Positions 1-8,262 of a DNA stretch of 64,000 nt are shown here, piece after piece. Location of the stretch: assembly GCA_040387375.1 (NCBI GenBank), contig JAZKDW010000017.1:1-64000 (forward strand), written 5' to 3'. Made by a program: the position numbers and the translations under genes. Position 1 is the first letter of the stretch; every line of letters begins with the position of its first letter. The DNA is from JAZKDW01 sp040387375. Its GTDB lineage: Bacteria; Pseudomonadota; Gammaproteobacteria; Burkholderiales; Burkholderiaceae_D. The notes beneath the pieces were generated by a model. The model saw nothing but the letters and a program-made list of their open reading frames with translations. It was not told the DNA's origin and ran no database searches.

Positions 1-55
1 CGAACAGGACGAACATCACCCCCGCCCAGAAATCCTTTTGGTTTTTGATTCTCAT
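1..55 (-). CDS. TctB-family small permease subunit of a TTT transporter (N-terminus only)
   Basis: Read on the minus strand from the ATG at 55, the first 18 codons give MRIKNQKDFWAGVMFVLF, the typical cytoplasmic start and first membrane segment of TctB-family subunits of tripartite tricarboxylate transporters. A GGAGG ribosome-binding site lies just upstream (about 61-68). The gene runs off the left edge. Known for the family: TctB is the small four-helix subunit that partners the large TctA permease and a periplasmic Bug/TctC receptor. The two Bug genes upstream on the same strand fit this. Identity rests on a short stretch, so I am only fairly sure. Confidence 0.6.
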   Translation of the reverse strand, partial: MRIKNQKDFWAGVMFVLF

Positions 56-350
56 TGCCTCTCCTCCAGATTTTTCCTGACCCGCAATATGCCATATTTC
101 GATAATCAGGGGTATCGTTAACGCATGATTTTTTCATTTTTTGTTATCTCACCCATCCATAAAGTTTGCCGGGACAGGGGTTTTATCCAAAAACCGGGAA
201 ATCGGACGCCGCTTGCCGCGATTGGCAAGCGTACTTGACTGGCTGGTGTGATGGTCACCAAAGTAAATTGGCCTTCGCGGGCGGAAGGCCAGATAGTGTC
301 GATACCACTTTGCCGCCAGACGGGCCGGCAATGGGAACAGGTCTCGCGCC
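56..350. other. Intergenic region upstream of the tctB-like gene
   Basis: This stretch of about 295 bases separates the stop of the decarboxylase-like gene from the tctB-like start. It contains the tctB ribosome-binding site and AT-rich sequence near 85-150 that could hold a promoter. I see no gene and no convincing operator or terminator. Confidence 0.5.
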
Positions 351-1343
351 TCAGTTTTTTGCCAGCTCCAGCGCACTCGCGGCAAACAGCTCTTCCGGCT
401 TTACCAGCCTTGGTGAAATCCCCTGCTCATGATGGTAGCGGGTAAAGGTCTCGAGAACATGCCTGTTCGGCGCCAGTCCATAACTCCAGTAATCCTCCCC
501 CATCAAGTTTTTCGTCGCTTCAAGTTCGGCGACGCTCCAGGGCAGCGTGACCGCAAGATGGCCAATCTGCTTCAAGTCTTCCGTAGCCAGATCCTTGGCT
601 TCCATGAATGCCTTGTACACACTCACCGGCAGCCAAGGATGCTGATCCACCAGGCTCTTGCGAATGCCGACCACATGCATGGTCGGGAAAATGCCGGTCT
701 TTGCGTAGTATTCCTGCTCGGCTTTCCGGTAGTCGGGAAAAAGGCGCACGATGTTCTTGTCGCCCCGTAAAAAACAGGAAGGCGCTTTTGCGCCGAATAC
801 CGCATCGAGTTCACCGTTCTCCAGCTGCTGCGACAAGGTCGCATCATCCGGTATCTGCTCCACCTCGATACCGTCCGGGAGTGTGATCGGCGAGCGTTCC
901 CGGCGACCCGGCTGTTCCAGCCCGCCACGCCGCCAGCGTATGTCTTGCGGACGCACGCCATACTCATCCTGAAGCATGCCGCGTATCCAGACATTGGCCG
1001 TGATCTGGTATTCGGGGATACCGACCTTCTTGCCTTTCAAGTCGGCCGGCGAATGGATGCCACCGTCGGCGCGGATGTAGATGCCGGAATGACGAAATGC
1101 CCGTGATAAAAATGCCGGTACGGCGACATAGTTTGCGGTACCGCGCGCGGTATTGAGTGTATGGCTGCTCAGGGACATTTCGCAGATATCGAATTCCTGC
1201 CCGCGAAATACCCGATGAAAAATCTCTTCCGGCTCCAGTGCCAGCGGCACCACCGAGCAGCCCTCGATGGCCACACGGCCATCGAATATTGCCCGGGTTC
1301 GATCGTAGTTGCAGCAGCCCAGGCTGAGTTCAAGCGTTTTCAT
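351..1343 (-). CDS. 4,5-dihydroxyphthalate decarboxylase-like / substrate-binding-fold protein
   Basis: A 330-residue protein starting MKTLELSLGCCNYDRT. The pattern of an early 'YDRTxAIFDGRV' segment, 'FDICEMSLSS' and 'LKGKKVGIPEYQ' is that of the Pht5 family, proteins with the periplasmic-binding-protein fold annotated as 4,5-dihydroxyphthalate decarboxylase. The start at 1343 is preferred because it lies 7 bases after the stop of the upstream Bug gene and begins the conserved region; a longer frame to 1409 would overlap that gene. No signal peptide is visible, which fits a cytoplasmic enzyme rather than a receptor. The setting between a Bug receptor and tctB suggests breakdown of an aromatic acid or another carboxylate imported by the TTT system. 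Many homologues are named only by similarity, so the substrate is unknown. Confidence 0.65.
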   Translation of the reverse strand: MKTLELSLGCCNYDRTRAIFDGRVAIEGCSVVPLALEPEEIFHRVFRGQEFDICEMSLSSHTLNTARGTANYVAVPAFLSRAFRHSGIYIRADGGIHSPADLKGKKVGIPEYQITANVWIRGMLQDEYGVRPQDIRWRRGGLEQPGRRERSPITLPDGIEVEQIPDDATLSQQLENGELDAVFGAKAPSCFLRGDKNIVRLFPDYRKAEQEYYAKTGIFPTMHVVGIRKSLVDQHPWLPVSVYKAFMEAKDLATEDLKQIGHLAVTLPWSVAELEATKNLMGEDYWSYGLAPNRHVLETFTRYHHEQGISPRLVKPEELFAASALELAKN

Positions 1344-1350
1344 GCCGGTC

Positions 1351-2334
1351 TCAATCCAGTTTGATGTTGGCTTGTTTGGCCGCAGCCGCATACTTTTGCG
1401 CATCGTCACGAATCATCTTCATCATGTCCGCTGAATTGACGACCAGCGGTTCAAGACCGGCTGCTTCGAAGCGGGTACGGATGTCCGGCGCGCTGGCGAC
1501 GGTACGAATGTCATCCTCGATTTTTTTCTGGATCGCAGGCGGCAATCCCGGAGGCGCCATGAAGCCGTAGTAGTTATCCAGCGAAAAGGATTTCAATTCA
1601 GGGATACCGGATTCGCTCGCGGTCGGCACGCCCGGCAGCGACAGGCTGCGTTTGCTGGACAACAGGGCAATCGGCTTCAGCGTTCCCTGTTTGGCGAACG
1701 CGACGACCGCCGGAATGCTGGCGGCAACGATATTCACCTGGCCCGCCAGCGTATCGGTCACAGCGGGCGTGCAGCCCTTGTACGGAATATGCAGCGAATC
1801 GATTTTCATCGCGTGCATGTAGATCTCCATCGCGAAATGGTGCGGACTGGCGATATTGCAGCTGGCATAAGGATATTTGCCTGGCGCGGCTTTCAGCATC
1901 GCGGTAAGCGCCTTCAGGTTGGAGGCAGGAATCGACGGATTGACGGCAAGCACCATCGGCGCCGATGTCACCAGGCCCAGTGGCGTAAAGTCCTTGGTAT
2001 AGTCAAACGGCAGCTTGGGAATCAGCACATGGTTGATGATGTGTGTATTGGTCGCCAGCAGCAAGGTATATCCATCGGATGGCGCACGAAAAACCGCTTC
2101 GGCGCCAATCGATCCGCCCGCACCCGGGCGGTTCTCCACAATCACGGGCTGCTTCCACAATACCGCCAGCTTGTCGGCGAAGACGCGGGCCGTGGCATCG
2201 GCTGCGCCGCCCGGCGTAAATGTCACGATGATTTTCACTCCCCGCGCGGGAAACTCCTGCGCACTGGCCGTCGACATCGCGACCGCCGCAGCTGACACTA
2301 CACAGGCGCGTAACAGATTTTTCATGGCAAACAT
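1351..2334 (-). CDS. Bug-family TTT periplasmic substrate-binding receptor
   Basis: About 327 residues. After the signal peptide (MFAMKNLLRACVV..., cleavage near ASAQE) comes the Bug signature 'FPARGVKIIVTFTPGGAADATAR', then 'VIVENRPGAGGSIGAEAV', 'PSDGYTLLLATN' and 'LPGVPTASESGIP', all in family order. Bug receptors capture small carboxylates in the periplasm for TctAB permeases. The start is placed at 2334; the ATG at 2325 would give the same mature protein, whereas a longer frame to 2454 only adds residues before the signal peptide. It is followed 7 bases later by the decarboxylase-like gene, so the two are probably one transcript ending in tctB. Confidence 0.88.
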   Translation of the reverse strand: MFAMKNLLRACVVSAAAVAMSTASAQEFPARGVKIIVTFTPGGAADATARVFADKLAVLWKQPVIVENRPGAGGSIGAEAVFRAPSDGYTLLLATNTHIINHVLIPKLPFDYTKDFTPLGLVTSAPMVLAVNPSIPASNLKALTAMLKAAPGKYPYASCNIASPHHFAMEIYMHAMKIDSLHIPYKGCTPAVTDTLAGQVNIVAASIPAVVAFAKQGTLKPIALLSSKRSLSLPGVPTASESGIPELKSFSLDNYYGFMAPPGLPPAIQKKIEDDIRTVASAPDIRTRFEAAGLEPLVVNSADMMKMIRDDAQKYAAAAKQANIKLD

Positions 2335-2872
2335 ATTTTTTCCGGCTTTCAAAAAGGGTTTAAAAACGGCATTCATTCGAATCGGTCCGCAAGGAGGCTT
2401 CGCTACCTTGTGAATATCGTCCGCTGGTATTGATGGAGAAGTGAATCGCTGCATGACTGTATTTATAAAATATCAAAAGCACATCGCGCCAGTGCGGTTC
2501 AATGCACCAGATTGAGGAAAACGCACCCGGATGGGGAATGAATTTGGTGCAATCATCAGGCAAACGATCTCCAGGTTTTCCTTGTAGTTAACGGCATCAA
2601 GTCTCGAGTAATTTACGAAAAGAATCAATTTCTACATGCACATAATGGTATCTTTTTTGAGACTGGTCAATAAAATAATTATTTTCACCAATTATTTGGA
2701 ATCAAATAATTTATAAAGGTAAAACTTTATTTAAGGAATGAAAAAGCAAGATTTGAACCACCTTAAAAAATTGCCGGCTCGATGACCCGGACGTAAAAAA
2801 ACAGCATTGGCCGAGAGGGTACTCGATCCAATGCTGCTTTTCCGCGCGGACGCCAGCGCTTGCCTGATCGTG
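2335..2872. other. AT-rich intergenic region between two Bug genes
   Basis: About 540 bases without a supportable gene. Base composition drops sharply to AT-rich between about 2590 and 2780, unlike the flanking coding DNA. This probably holds the promoter of the downstream Bug/decarboxylase operon and the 3' end of the upstream Bug transcript. I do not see a clear hairpin terminator or a repeat. Confidence 0.5.
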
Positions 2873-3841
2873 TTACTGCTTTTCGATTTTCGCGCGCTCG
2901 ATCACACCGCGCCATTTGACGATTTCTTTTTCCATCAGCGATTTGAATGCTTCCGGCGTGCTCGACCGGCCTTCGATGCCAATGTCCAGCAGGCGTTTTT
3001 TCGTATCCGGAGAAGCGAGCGCCTTGACCACTTCGCGGTTCAGGCGGGCGACGATCTCGGGCGGGGTTTTTGCCGGCGCCGCCAGCCCATTCCACGAGGC
3101 GGACTGGTAGCCCGCTACACCGCTCTCGGCAACGGTAGGCACGTTCGGCAGGCTGGCAACCCGCTTGTCGGAGGTCACCGCGATGGCGCGCAGCGTGCCG
3201 GCCTTGATCTGCGTGGCTACCGCCGGCAGCGTCTCGACCGCAAGCTGGAGGCCACCCGACTTGAGGCCGATGATCACATCGCCGGTTCCCTTGTAGGTTA
3301 CGGTAGGCACGTCAAGCTGGGTGAGCGACTTGAACAGTTCGGCCGACAAATGCTGGGTGCTGCCGACGCCGATCGAACCGATATTAAAACGGCCGGGGTC
3401 AGCCTTGGCGGCGGCGACCAGGTCCTTGACGGTCTTGTGCGGCGAGGTATCGGCCGTCACCAGCACGAGGTCAAAAAAACCGAGGCTCGAAATCATCGAG
3501 AAATCGGCGGCCGGATCGTATGGCAGGCTTTTCATCAGGCCCGGGCTCACGGCATTCTGGTTACTCATCACCAGCAAGGTGTATCCGTCCGGCGCCGCGC
3601 CGGCGACCCTGGAGGCGGCAACGATGCCGCCGGCGCTGGGAACGTTTTCAACGATCACTTGCTTGCCGAGAGACTCGGTCATTTTCTGCGCAACGATGCG
3701 GGCGGTGAGATCAGCCACGCCGCCCGGGCCGAAGGAGACGACGATCTTGATTGGCTTGTTCGGAAAATCGTCGGCAACCGCGTGGCTGACCAAACCGGCG
3801 AGCGTGCAGCCGAGCGCCACTTTGACTATTGTTTTCAACAT
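2873..3841 (-). CDS. Bug-family TTT periplasmic substrate-binding receptor
   Basis: 322 residues with a signal peptide (MLKTIVKVALGCTLAGL..., cleavage near AVADD). Diagnostic family stretches follow: 'FPNKPIKIVVSFGPGGVADL', 'VIVENVPSAGGIVAASRVAG', 'PDGYTLLVMSNQ' and 'LPNVPTVAESGV'. Standard length for the family. It is separated by over 500 bases from the next Bug gene on the same strand and has no permease of its own nearby, so it looks like one of the orphan receptors common in Burkholderiales. It is divergent from the DNA glycosylase gene across about 260 bases. Confidence 0.9.
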   Translation of the reverse strand: MLKTIVKVALGCTLAGLVSHAVADDFPNKPIKIVVSFGPGGVADLTARIVAQKMTESLGKQVIVENVPSAGGIVAASRVAGAAPDGYTLLVMSNQNAVSPGLMKSLPYDPAADFSMISSLGFFDLVLVTADTSPHKTVKDLVAAAKADPGRFNIGSIGVGSTQHLSAELFKSLTQLDVPTVTYKGTGDVIIGLKSGGLQLAVETLPAVATQIKAGTLRAIAVTSDKRVASLPNVPTVAESGVAGYQSASWNGLAAPAKTPPEIVARLNREVVKALASPDTKKRLLDIGIEGRSSTPEAFKSLMEKEIVKWRGVIERAKIEKQ

Positions 3842-4099
3842 GATTTCTTACCCTTGATATTATGTAAATGTGAGGCCAGCGATACGATGCGCGTCTAGTC
3901 CAGATGTCAAAAGAAAATCAACCTGTTCAGCGCTCGCGCCGGCAAATTGAAATCGATGATATCCAGTTTGAGGACATAATACTCAATAGTGCCCTGCTGC
4001 GCGCATCTTTAAAAGGCCTGCAGGCCACTATCTGTTATTCCGCTTGGGCATGACGGGGATAATGGACCGCGACCGGCGTCCTCCTATAAAATTACCGCC

Positions 4100-4666
4100 A
4101 TGGCCCGCGCTTCTTTTCCCGTCGACTTTACCGCCGCATCCGAAGTGGTGGCGCGCGCCCTGATTGGCACCGTGGTCCTGCTCGATGGCGTCGGCGGCCG
4201 CATCGTCGAGACGGAGGCCTACGACCATGAAGACCCGGCGTCGCACAGCTTTGCCGGACCGACCAGACGCAACGCGGTGATGTTCGGGCCGCCCGCTCAC
4301 GCTTATGTCTATCGCTCCTACGGCATCCACTGGTGCCTGAACTTCGTCTGCAACGATGAAGGACACGGCGCGGGAGTGTTGATCCGCGCACTGGAGCCGC
4401 TGGCAGGTCTCGGCATCATGCGCGCGCGGCGCGGCGTCGAAGACGTGGGGCAGCTTTGTTCGGGTCCCGGCAAGCTGTGCCAGGCGCTCGGCGTCACCAG
4501 CGCGCACAACGGCATGCCGATCGACCGCGCGCCTTTTCAACTCATCGCACCGTCCGGGCCGGTCAGCGTCGTGTGCGGACCGCGCATCGGCATCTCGAAG
4601 GCCGTCGATGTGCGCTGGCGTTTCGGACTGTCCGGATCACGTTTCGTGAGCCGGCCCTTCCGCTAA
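4100..4666 (+). CDS. 3-methyladenine DNA glycosylase (AAG/MPG family)
   Basis: 188 residues. Base-excision repair enzyme that removes alkylated purines. 'GRIVETEAY' contains the family's catalytic glutamate (about residue 38) and is followed by 'DPASHSFAGPTRRNAVMFG' and 'AYVYRSYGIHWCLNFVC', the conserved core of MPG enzymes. 'CSGPGKLCQALGV' is the conserved C-terminal segment. Length is normal for bacterial members. The TAA stop at 4664-4666 is formed by the first three bases of the inverted-repeat mobile element that follows directly; the protein nevertheless ends about where the family normally ends, so it is not visibly truncated. Confidence 0.9.
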   Translation: MARASFPVDFTAASEVVARALIGTVVLLDGVGGRIVETEAYDHEDPASHSFAGPTRRNAVMFGPPAHAYVYRSYGIHWCLNFVCNDEGHGAGVLIRALEPLAGLGIMRARRGVEDVGQLCSGPGKLCQALGVTSAHNGMPIDRAPFQLIAPSGPVSVVCGPRIGISKAVDVRWRFGLSGSRFVSRPFR

Positions 4667-4867
4667 GTACCCGGCCGGAATAAATTGGGAGATGGATGTG
4701 GTCCTGGCCGGGCCCGCCTAGGGGGATGTGATGCAAGGCGCCCGGGCCGCCGCAGTGCGAGCACCTCGGCGGCCCCACTGCAAGGGCCGGGCAACGCCGC
4801 AGCGCGCCGGTCAGGGGGGCCCGCCGAGGGCCGCAGACACTCACAATTTATTCCGGCCGGGTACTTA
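4664..4867. mobile_element. 204-bp inverted-repeat element, copy 1 (MITE-like)
   Basis: The element begins TAAGTACCCGGCCGGAATAA (4664-4683) and its 24-base end is repeated as a perfect inverted copy at 4844-4867. A second, inverted copy of the whole element is at 39021-39196. The interior is very GC-rich and near-identical between copies, except for two 14-base length differences, one near 4703-4725 and one in the loop of a GCAGTG...CACTGC hairpin (about 4753-4782). No transposase is encoded; short frames inside are shadows. A terminal TA on each side could be a TA target duplication. It sits between convergent genes (glycosylase and a small exported protein). It looks like a non-autonomous transposable element, possibly also a two-way transcription terminator. 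Confidence 0.75.
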
Positions 4868-4884
4868 AGCATGCCGTCAGCGCT

Positions 4885-5136
4885 TCAAGGCAGTTTTGTT
4901 CTCTCGCACAGCAGGCGGCTATTGGCCGGACCTGCAAAATGGCAGCCGATCATCTGGTTCGCCGATGAATCGAACATCCAGATATTCTCCCCCGCCAGAA
5001 CATGCTCGAAGGTCGACTTGGGCGTGATCTGTATCCGTGAACGATCCTGCGCGATCGCCGTCTGAACCGGATTGACCAGAGCCGTCAACAAACAGCCGGA
5101 CAAGAAAGCCGATACTACAATCAAGGGTAATTTCAT
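4885..5136 (-). CDS. Small exported protein of unknown function
   Basis: 83 residues starting MKLPLIVVSAFLSGCLLTAL, with a clear signal peptide or lipoprotein-like N-terminus (a cysteine at about residue 15; possible signal peptidase I site at TAIAQD). The mature part is short ('RIQITPKSTFEHVLAGENIW') and ends '...LLCERTKLP'. An AAGGAG ribosome-binding site precedes the ATG at 5136, which is why I reject the longer frame to 5229. I do not recognise the family. It converges on the DNA glycosylase gene with mobile element copy 1 between them; its stop lies 17 bases from the element. Confidence 0.6.
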   Translation of the reverse strand: MKLPLIVVSAFLSGCLLTALVNPVQTAIAQDRSRIQITPKSTFEHVLAGENIWMFDSSANQMIGCHFAGPANSRLLCERTKLP

Positions 5137-5363
5137 CGCTACACTCCTTGCACAAGATGGAGCAGCCAGTGTATGCGAGACCTCTGGATTAGGCCAGTCA
5201 GCCAGCGTTCCATTGCACTCAAGACACATCCATGCAAAACATGAACATGGCAGGCCAAATCACCTTCATGCATTCCTACATGAGGTCACGGCGCTGGCTG
5301 ACATACAGGAATGATTCAAGAATTTATTCTTGTACCACTTCACATCCCTATCAGGAGAAATTC

Positions 5364-6686
5364 ATGTCGACCTATGACTCAACTAAAAATCAAAGAATGG
5401 TTACCGGTCTGTTCAACGACCGTGACAGCGCGGAACGCGCATATCAGGCCGTCTCCGATCGTGGATACACCAAGGACGACGTTAACCTCGTGATGTCCGA
5501 CGAGACACGTCAGCGTTATTTTGCCGATGGCCAGTCAGTCGAAACCGAACTGGGCAGCAAAGCCGCTGAAGGCGCCGGCATCGGCGCCGGTATCGGCGGC
5601 GCCTTGGGCGCTGCAGTAGCCGCAGTGGCTGCGGTTGGCACCTCGATTGCCGTGCCAGGCCTGGGCCTGGTGATCGCCGGACCGATTGCCGCCGCTATCG
5701 CTGGCGCTGGCGCCGGTGGCGTGACCGGTGGCCTGCTCGGTGCGTTGATCGGTTCCGGCATTCCGGAAGAACGAGTCAAGCATTACGAGGAAGGCATCAA
5801 GTCGGGCGGCATCCTGATGGGTGTGACACCGCGTTCCGATGATGATGCGCGGCACTTTGAAAAAAGCTGGACTGACAACAATGGCGAACACATCGTCGGT
5901 ACCGGCCTCGGCGCAGGCGCCGGTGCACTGGCGGGCGCTACCATCGGCGCAGTTGGCGGCCCGGTAGGCATGGCAACCGGCGCTGTGGTCGGTGCGGTGT
6001 CGGGCGGCCTGGCTGGCAAGGGCGCTGCGGAAGTGGTAAATCCGGATCGTGGCGACGACCTCGGCGACCATAATCTCGCCAAAGGTGTGGGCGCAAGCGG
6101 CGGCGCAGTGGCCGGCGCGGCAGCAGGCATGGCCGGCGGCCCTATCGGCATGGCAGCGGGCGCGGCTATCGGCGCAGTGGCTGGCGGCTTGGCGGGCAAG
6201 GGTGCGGGAGAAGTGGCAAATCCGCAACCGCAGGATACGCTGAGCGAGCACAATCTGGCTAAGGGCGTGGGCGCAGGCGGCGGTGCGGTAGCCGGTGCGA
6301 CGATTGGCGCGGCCGGCGGACCGATTGGCATGGCGGCCGGTGCGGCAATTGGTGCTTTGGCTGGTGGCGCAGTCGGAACCGGTGCGGGGGCCGTCGTGAA
6401 TCCGGCAGACGAGGACAACTACTGGCGCGAGTCGTACACCCGCGAGCCTTATTATGCCAGCGACCGGACTTATGACGATTACGCTCCGGCGTACAGCCTA
6501 GGCTACAACGGCCGTTCGCGTTATGACACCAGCTTCGATGCGGCTGAGTCCGACCTTGGACGCGAGTGGAATAACATCAAGGGCAGCTCACGTCTGACAT
6601 GGGAAGAAGCCAAGCAGGCATCGCGTGCGGCATGGGATCGTGTGGAACGTGCCATGCCCGGTGACTTCGATCGCGACGGCAAATAA
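5364..6686 (+). CDS. Glycine-zipper stress-type protein with three tandem repeats
   Basis: 440 residues. The N-terminus (about 10-55: 'VTGLFNDRDSAERAYQAV', 'GYTKDDVNLVMSDE') resembles the YflT/general-stress-17M domain. A long Gly/Ala segment (about 65-130) follows, then three tandem repeats of about 60 residues (about 174-234, 235-294, 295-350), each with 'GxxAGAxxGAxGGPxGMAxGA' glycine-zipper sequence and ending in 'VxNP'. Repeats 2 and 3 begin with 'HNLAKGVGA'. The C-terminal 90 residues are Tyr/Arg/Asp-rich ('YDDYAPAYSLGYNG', 'SRLTWEEAKQASRAAWDRVE'). No signal peptide. Start at 5364 because of the strong CAGGAG site and conserved MSTYDS beginning. Probably membrane-associating or self-assembling; the role is unknown. 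Confidence 0.8.
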   Translation: MSTYDSTKNQRMVTGLFNDRDSAERAYQAVSDRGYTKDDVNLVMSDETRQRYFADGQSVETELGSKAAEGAGIGAGIGGALGAAVAAVAAVGTSIAVPGLGLVIAGPIAAAIAGAGAGGVTGGLLGALIGSGIPEERVKHYEEGIKSGGILMGVTPRSDDDARHFEKSWTDNNGEHIVGTGLGAGAGALAGATIGAVGGPVGMATGAVVGAVSGGLAGKGAAEVVNPDRGDDLGDHNLAKGVGASGGAVAGAAAGMAGGPIGMAAGAAIGAVAGGLAGKGAGEVANPQPQDTLSEHNLAKGVGAGGGAVAGATIGAAGGPIGMAAGAAIGALAGGAVGTGAGAVVNPADEDNYWRESYTREPYYASDRTYDDYAPAYSLGYNGRSRYDTSFDAAESDLGREWNNIKGSSRLTWEEAKQASRAAWDRVERAMPGDFDRDGK

Positions 6687-6747
6687 GTTAAATGCCGTGC
6701 GCCAGGCGGCGTACGGTATTCAAACAAATTCTTTACGCTAGTTCTTG

Positions 6748-6768
6748 CGCGGCTCCCCCGGAGCCGCG
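6748..6768. terminator. Hairpin between convergent genes
   Basis: A perfect 9-bp stem CGCGGCTCC / GGAGCCGCG with a CCC loop lies between the glycine-zipper gene (plus) and the MFS gene (minus). No T tract follows on either strand, so it is at best a Rho-type or weak two-way terminator. The call rests on position and symmetry only. Confidence 0.5.
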
Positions 6769-6811
6769 TAATGCCATTTGCTCTTCAGCTTCGATCATCG
6801 CCTTTTCCTGC

Positions 6812-8050
6812 TCACCCCTTGTACTCCCTCAGCTTCGAGACCAGCAGCGGCGTACCCAGCGCCATCAGCGTGACAAAAGTAAACATCGCAGCCAGCAGGC
6901 CGAAGCGGTCTACCAGCACGCCCATGATCAGCACCGGAATCGCGTTGCCGATATAACCTGCGACATACAGCATCGAGATGGAGCGGCTGCGCCTGGCCGG
7001 TTCCGCCACCTGGATCAGCAGGCCGGCCGAGCCGGCAAAGGTGGCGCCGTTGCCTACGCCTGCCAGGATGAAGCACAGCCCGAAGAGTATCGGCTGGTTT
7101 AGCCATGCAGCCAGCGTGCAGCCGGCAAACGCGAGTGTAATGATGATGGTGCCGTTGCGTGCCAGCAGCAGCGAATTGCGGCGCGCGGTGACGATCTGGC
7201 AGATGCCGGCGGCGGCCTGGAACGCGGCGATGATACCGGCGATTTCGGCGCGGCTCTGGATATTGGCAAGCTGCAGCGCCATCAGCGGGCCGAGCGTCAT
7301 CAGCGTGCCCGCGATGGCCCAGCTCAGCATGGTGACCAGCGCCACCAGCACGAAGGTGCGGCGGCGCTGGCGCGGTGCGACAGTAACGGGGATTTCCGGC
7401 GGCATGACGCTGTCGTCGTGTTTCGCCGGCGACGGATCCGGATCCGGCCAGGTTATTTTCGTCACGGCGAAGGCGCCGAACGCGGCAGTCACGCCGATCA
7501 GGGCAAAGGGCAGCACTGTCGGCCATGCATTGAATGCCAGCGCCACCCCGCTCAAGACAGGACCGGCCGCGGCGCCGGCGGTAAACGCGACGCTGCCCAA
7601 CACCATGCCGAGGTTTCTTCTGGCAGGTGAAAAAGTCCGGACCAGAGCGGCGTTGGCCGGCCCGACCAGGCTACCGGTCCCGAGGCCGGATAAAAATCGC
7701 CCGGCCAGTAGCCATCCCAGTCCCTGCGCAAAAGCGAACACGAGCGCGCCCAGCGTCACCATGACAAGCGCGAGGGCAACCAGCTTTTGGCCACCCCCGG
7801 CCAGCTTCACGATGCGGTCGCTGAGCAGCAAAGGCACCAATACGCCGGCGGCGTAGGTGACGAAAACCGCAGTAAGCATCAAGGCGGAAAATTGCCATTG
7901 CTGCTGGTACAGGGCGAGCAAGGGAGCTGGCGCATTACTGCACACGACCGCGACCAGAATCGCCAGTACGATCACGATGCGGGCATTGCGCACTGCTTGG
8001 CGCGGCAACGGGGACGGAGGATCCGATGGCGCCTGAGGTGGAATTGTCAT
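6812..8050 (-). CDS. MFS transporter (drug/metabolite exporter type)
   Basis: About 412 residues with a hydrophobic profile of roughly 12 membrane helices ('IVIVLAILVAVVCSNAPAPL', 'LMLTAVFVTYAAGVLVPLLL', 'GRFLSGLGTGSLVGPANAAL'). 'LSDRIVKLAGGGQKLV' after helix 2 is the MFS loop 2-3 motif in altered form. Similar to proton-driven exporters of the AraJ/YnfM kind; substrate unknown. I place the start at the ATG at 8050 (MTIPPQAP); the frame stays open to an ATG at 8146, and neither has a good ribosome-binding site, so the start is uncertain. It is divergent from the Met-rich mini-protein gene at 8263. Confidence 0.75.
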   Translation of the reverse strand: MTIPPQAPSDPPSPLPRQAVRNARIVIVLAILVAVVCSNAPAPLLALYQQQWQFSALMLTAVFVTYAAGVLVPLLLSDRIVKLAGGGQKLVALALVMVTLGALVFAFAQGLGWLLAGRFLSGLGTGSLVGPANAALVRTFSPARRNLGMVLGSVAFTAGAAAGPVLSGVALAFNAWPTVLPFALIGVTAAFGAFAVTKITWPDPDPSPAKHDDSVMPPEIPVTVAPRQRRRTFVLVALVTMLSWAIAGTLMTLGPLMALQLANIQSRAEIAGIIAAFQAAAGICQIVTARRNSLLLARNGTIIITLAFAGCTLAAWLNQPILFGLCFILAGVGNGATFAGSAGLLIQVAEPARRSRSISMLYVAGYIGNAIPVLIMGVLVDRFGLLAAMFTFVTLMALGTPLLVSKLREYKG

Positions 8051-8262
8051 GGACGGCTGGCTGATCGTGCTCCGCCATGGCGGTTCACGCGGAAACTGAA
8101 AAGGGTAGCAGAATTTATTGAGTTGCAGTAACTCGGGCAGGGACATTTGCGGCCGCTGGAATTATCACGGCACTAATGACACCGCGTGATTTCTAAACCA
8201 TTTTATGGTGGCCATGCTGTCAGTTACTAACACTGCAGAAGCGAAATGATGAAAGGTGAAAC

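Noticed and set aside
2807..3898. 363-codon plus-strand frame opposite a Bug gene, and similar frames opposite cusB, TRAP and MoxR genes
   Set aside because: Codon patterns fit the minus-strand genes; the products are Arg/His-rich shadow proteins without recognisable domains.
4563..4844. Short open frames within mobile element copy 1, and 39044-39832 across copy 2
   Set aside because: GC-rich palindromic DNA gives chance frames on both strands; they differ between copies through the 14-base indels and show no protein-like pattern.
5621..6400. CRISPR-like periodic repeats
   Set aside because: The periodicity is about 180 bases and comes from coding repeats for glycine zippers, not short direct repeats with spacers.
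5535..6418. Long minus-strand frames opposite the glycine-zipper gene
   Set aside because: They are Ala/Pro-rich mirror frames of the Gly/Ala repeats, with no start signals.
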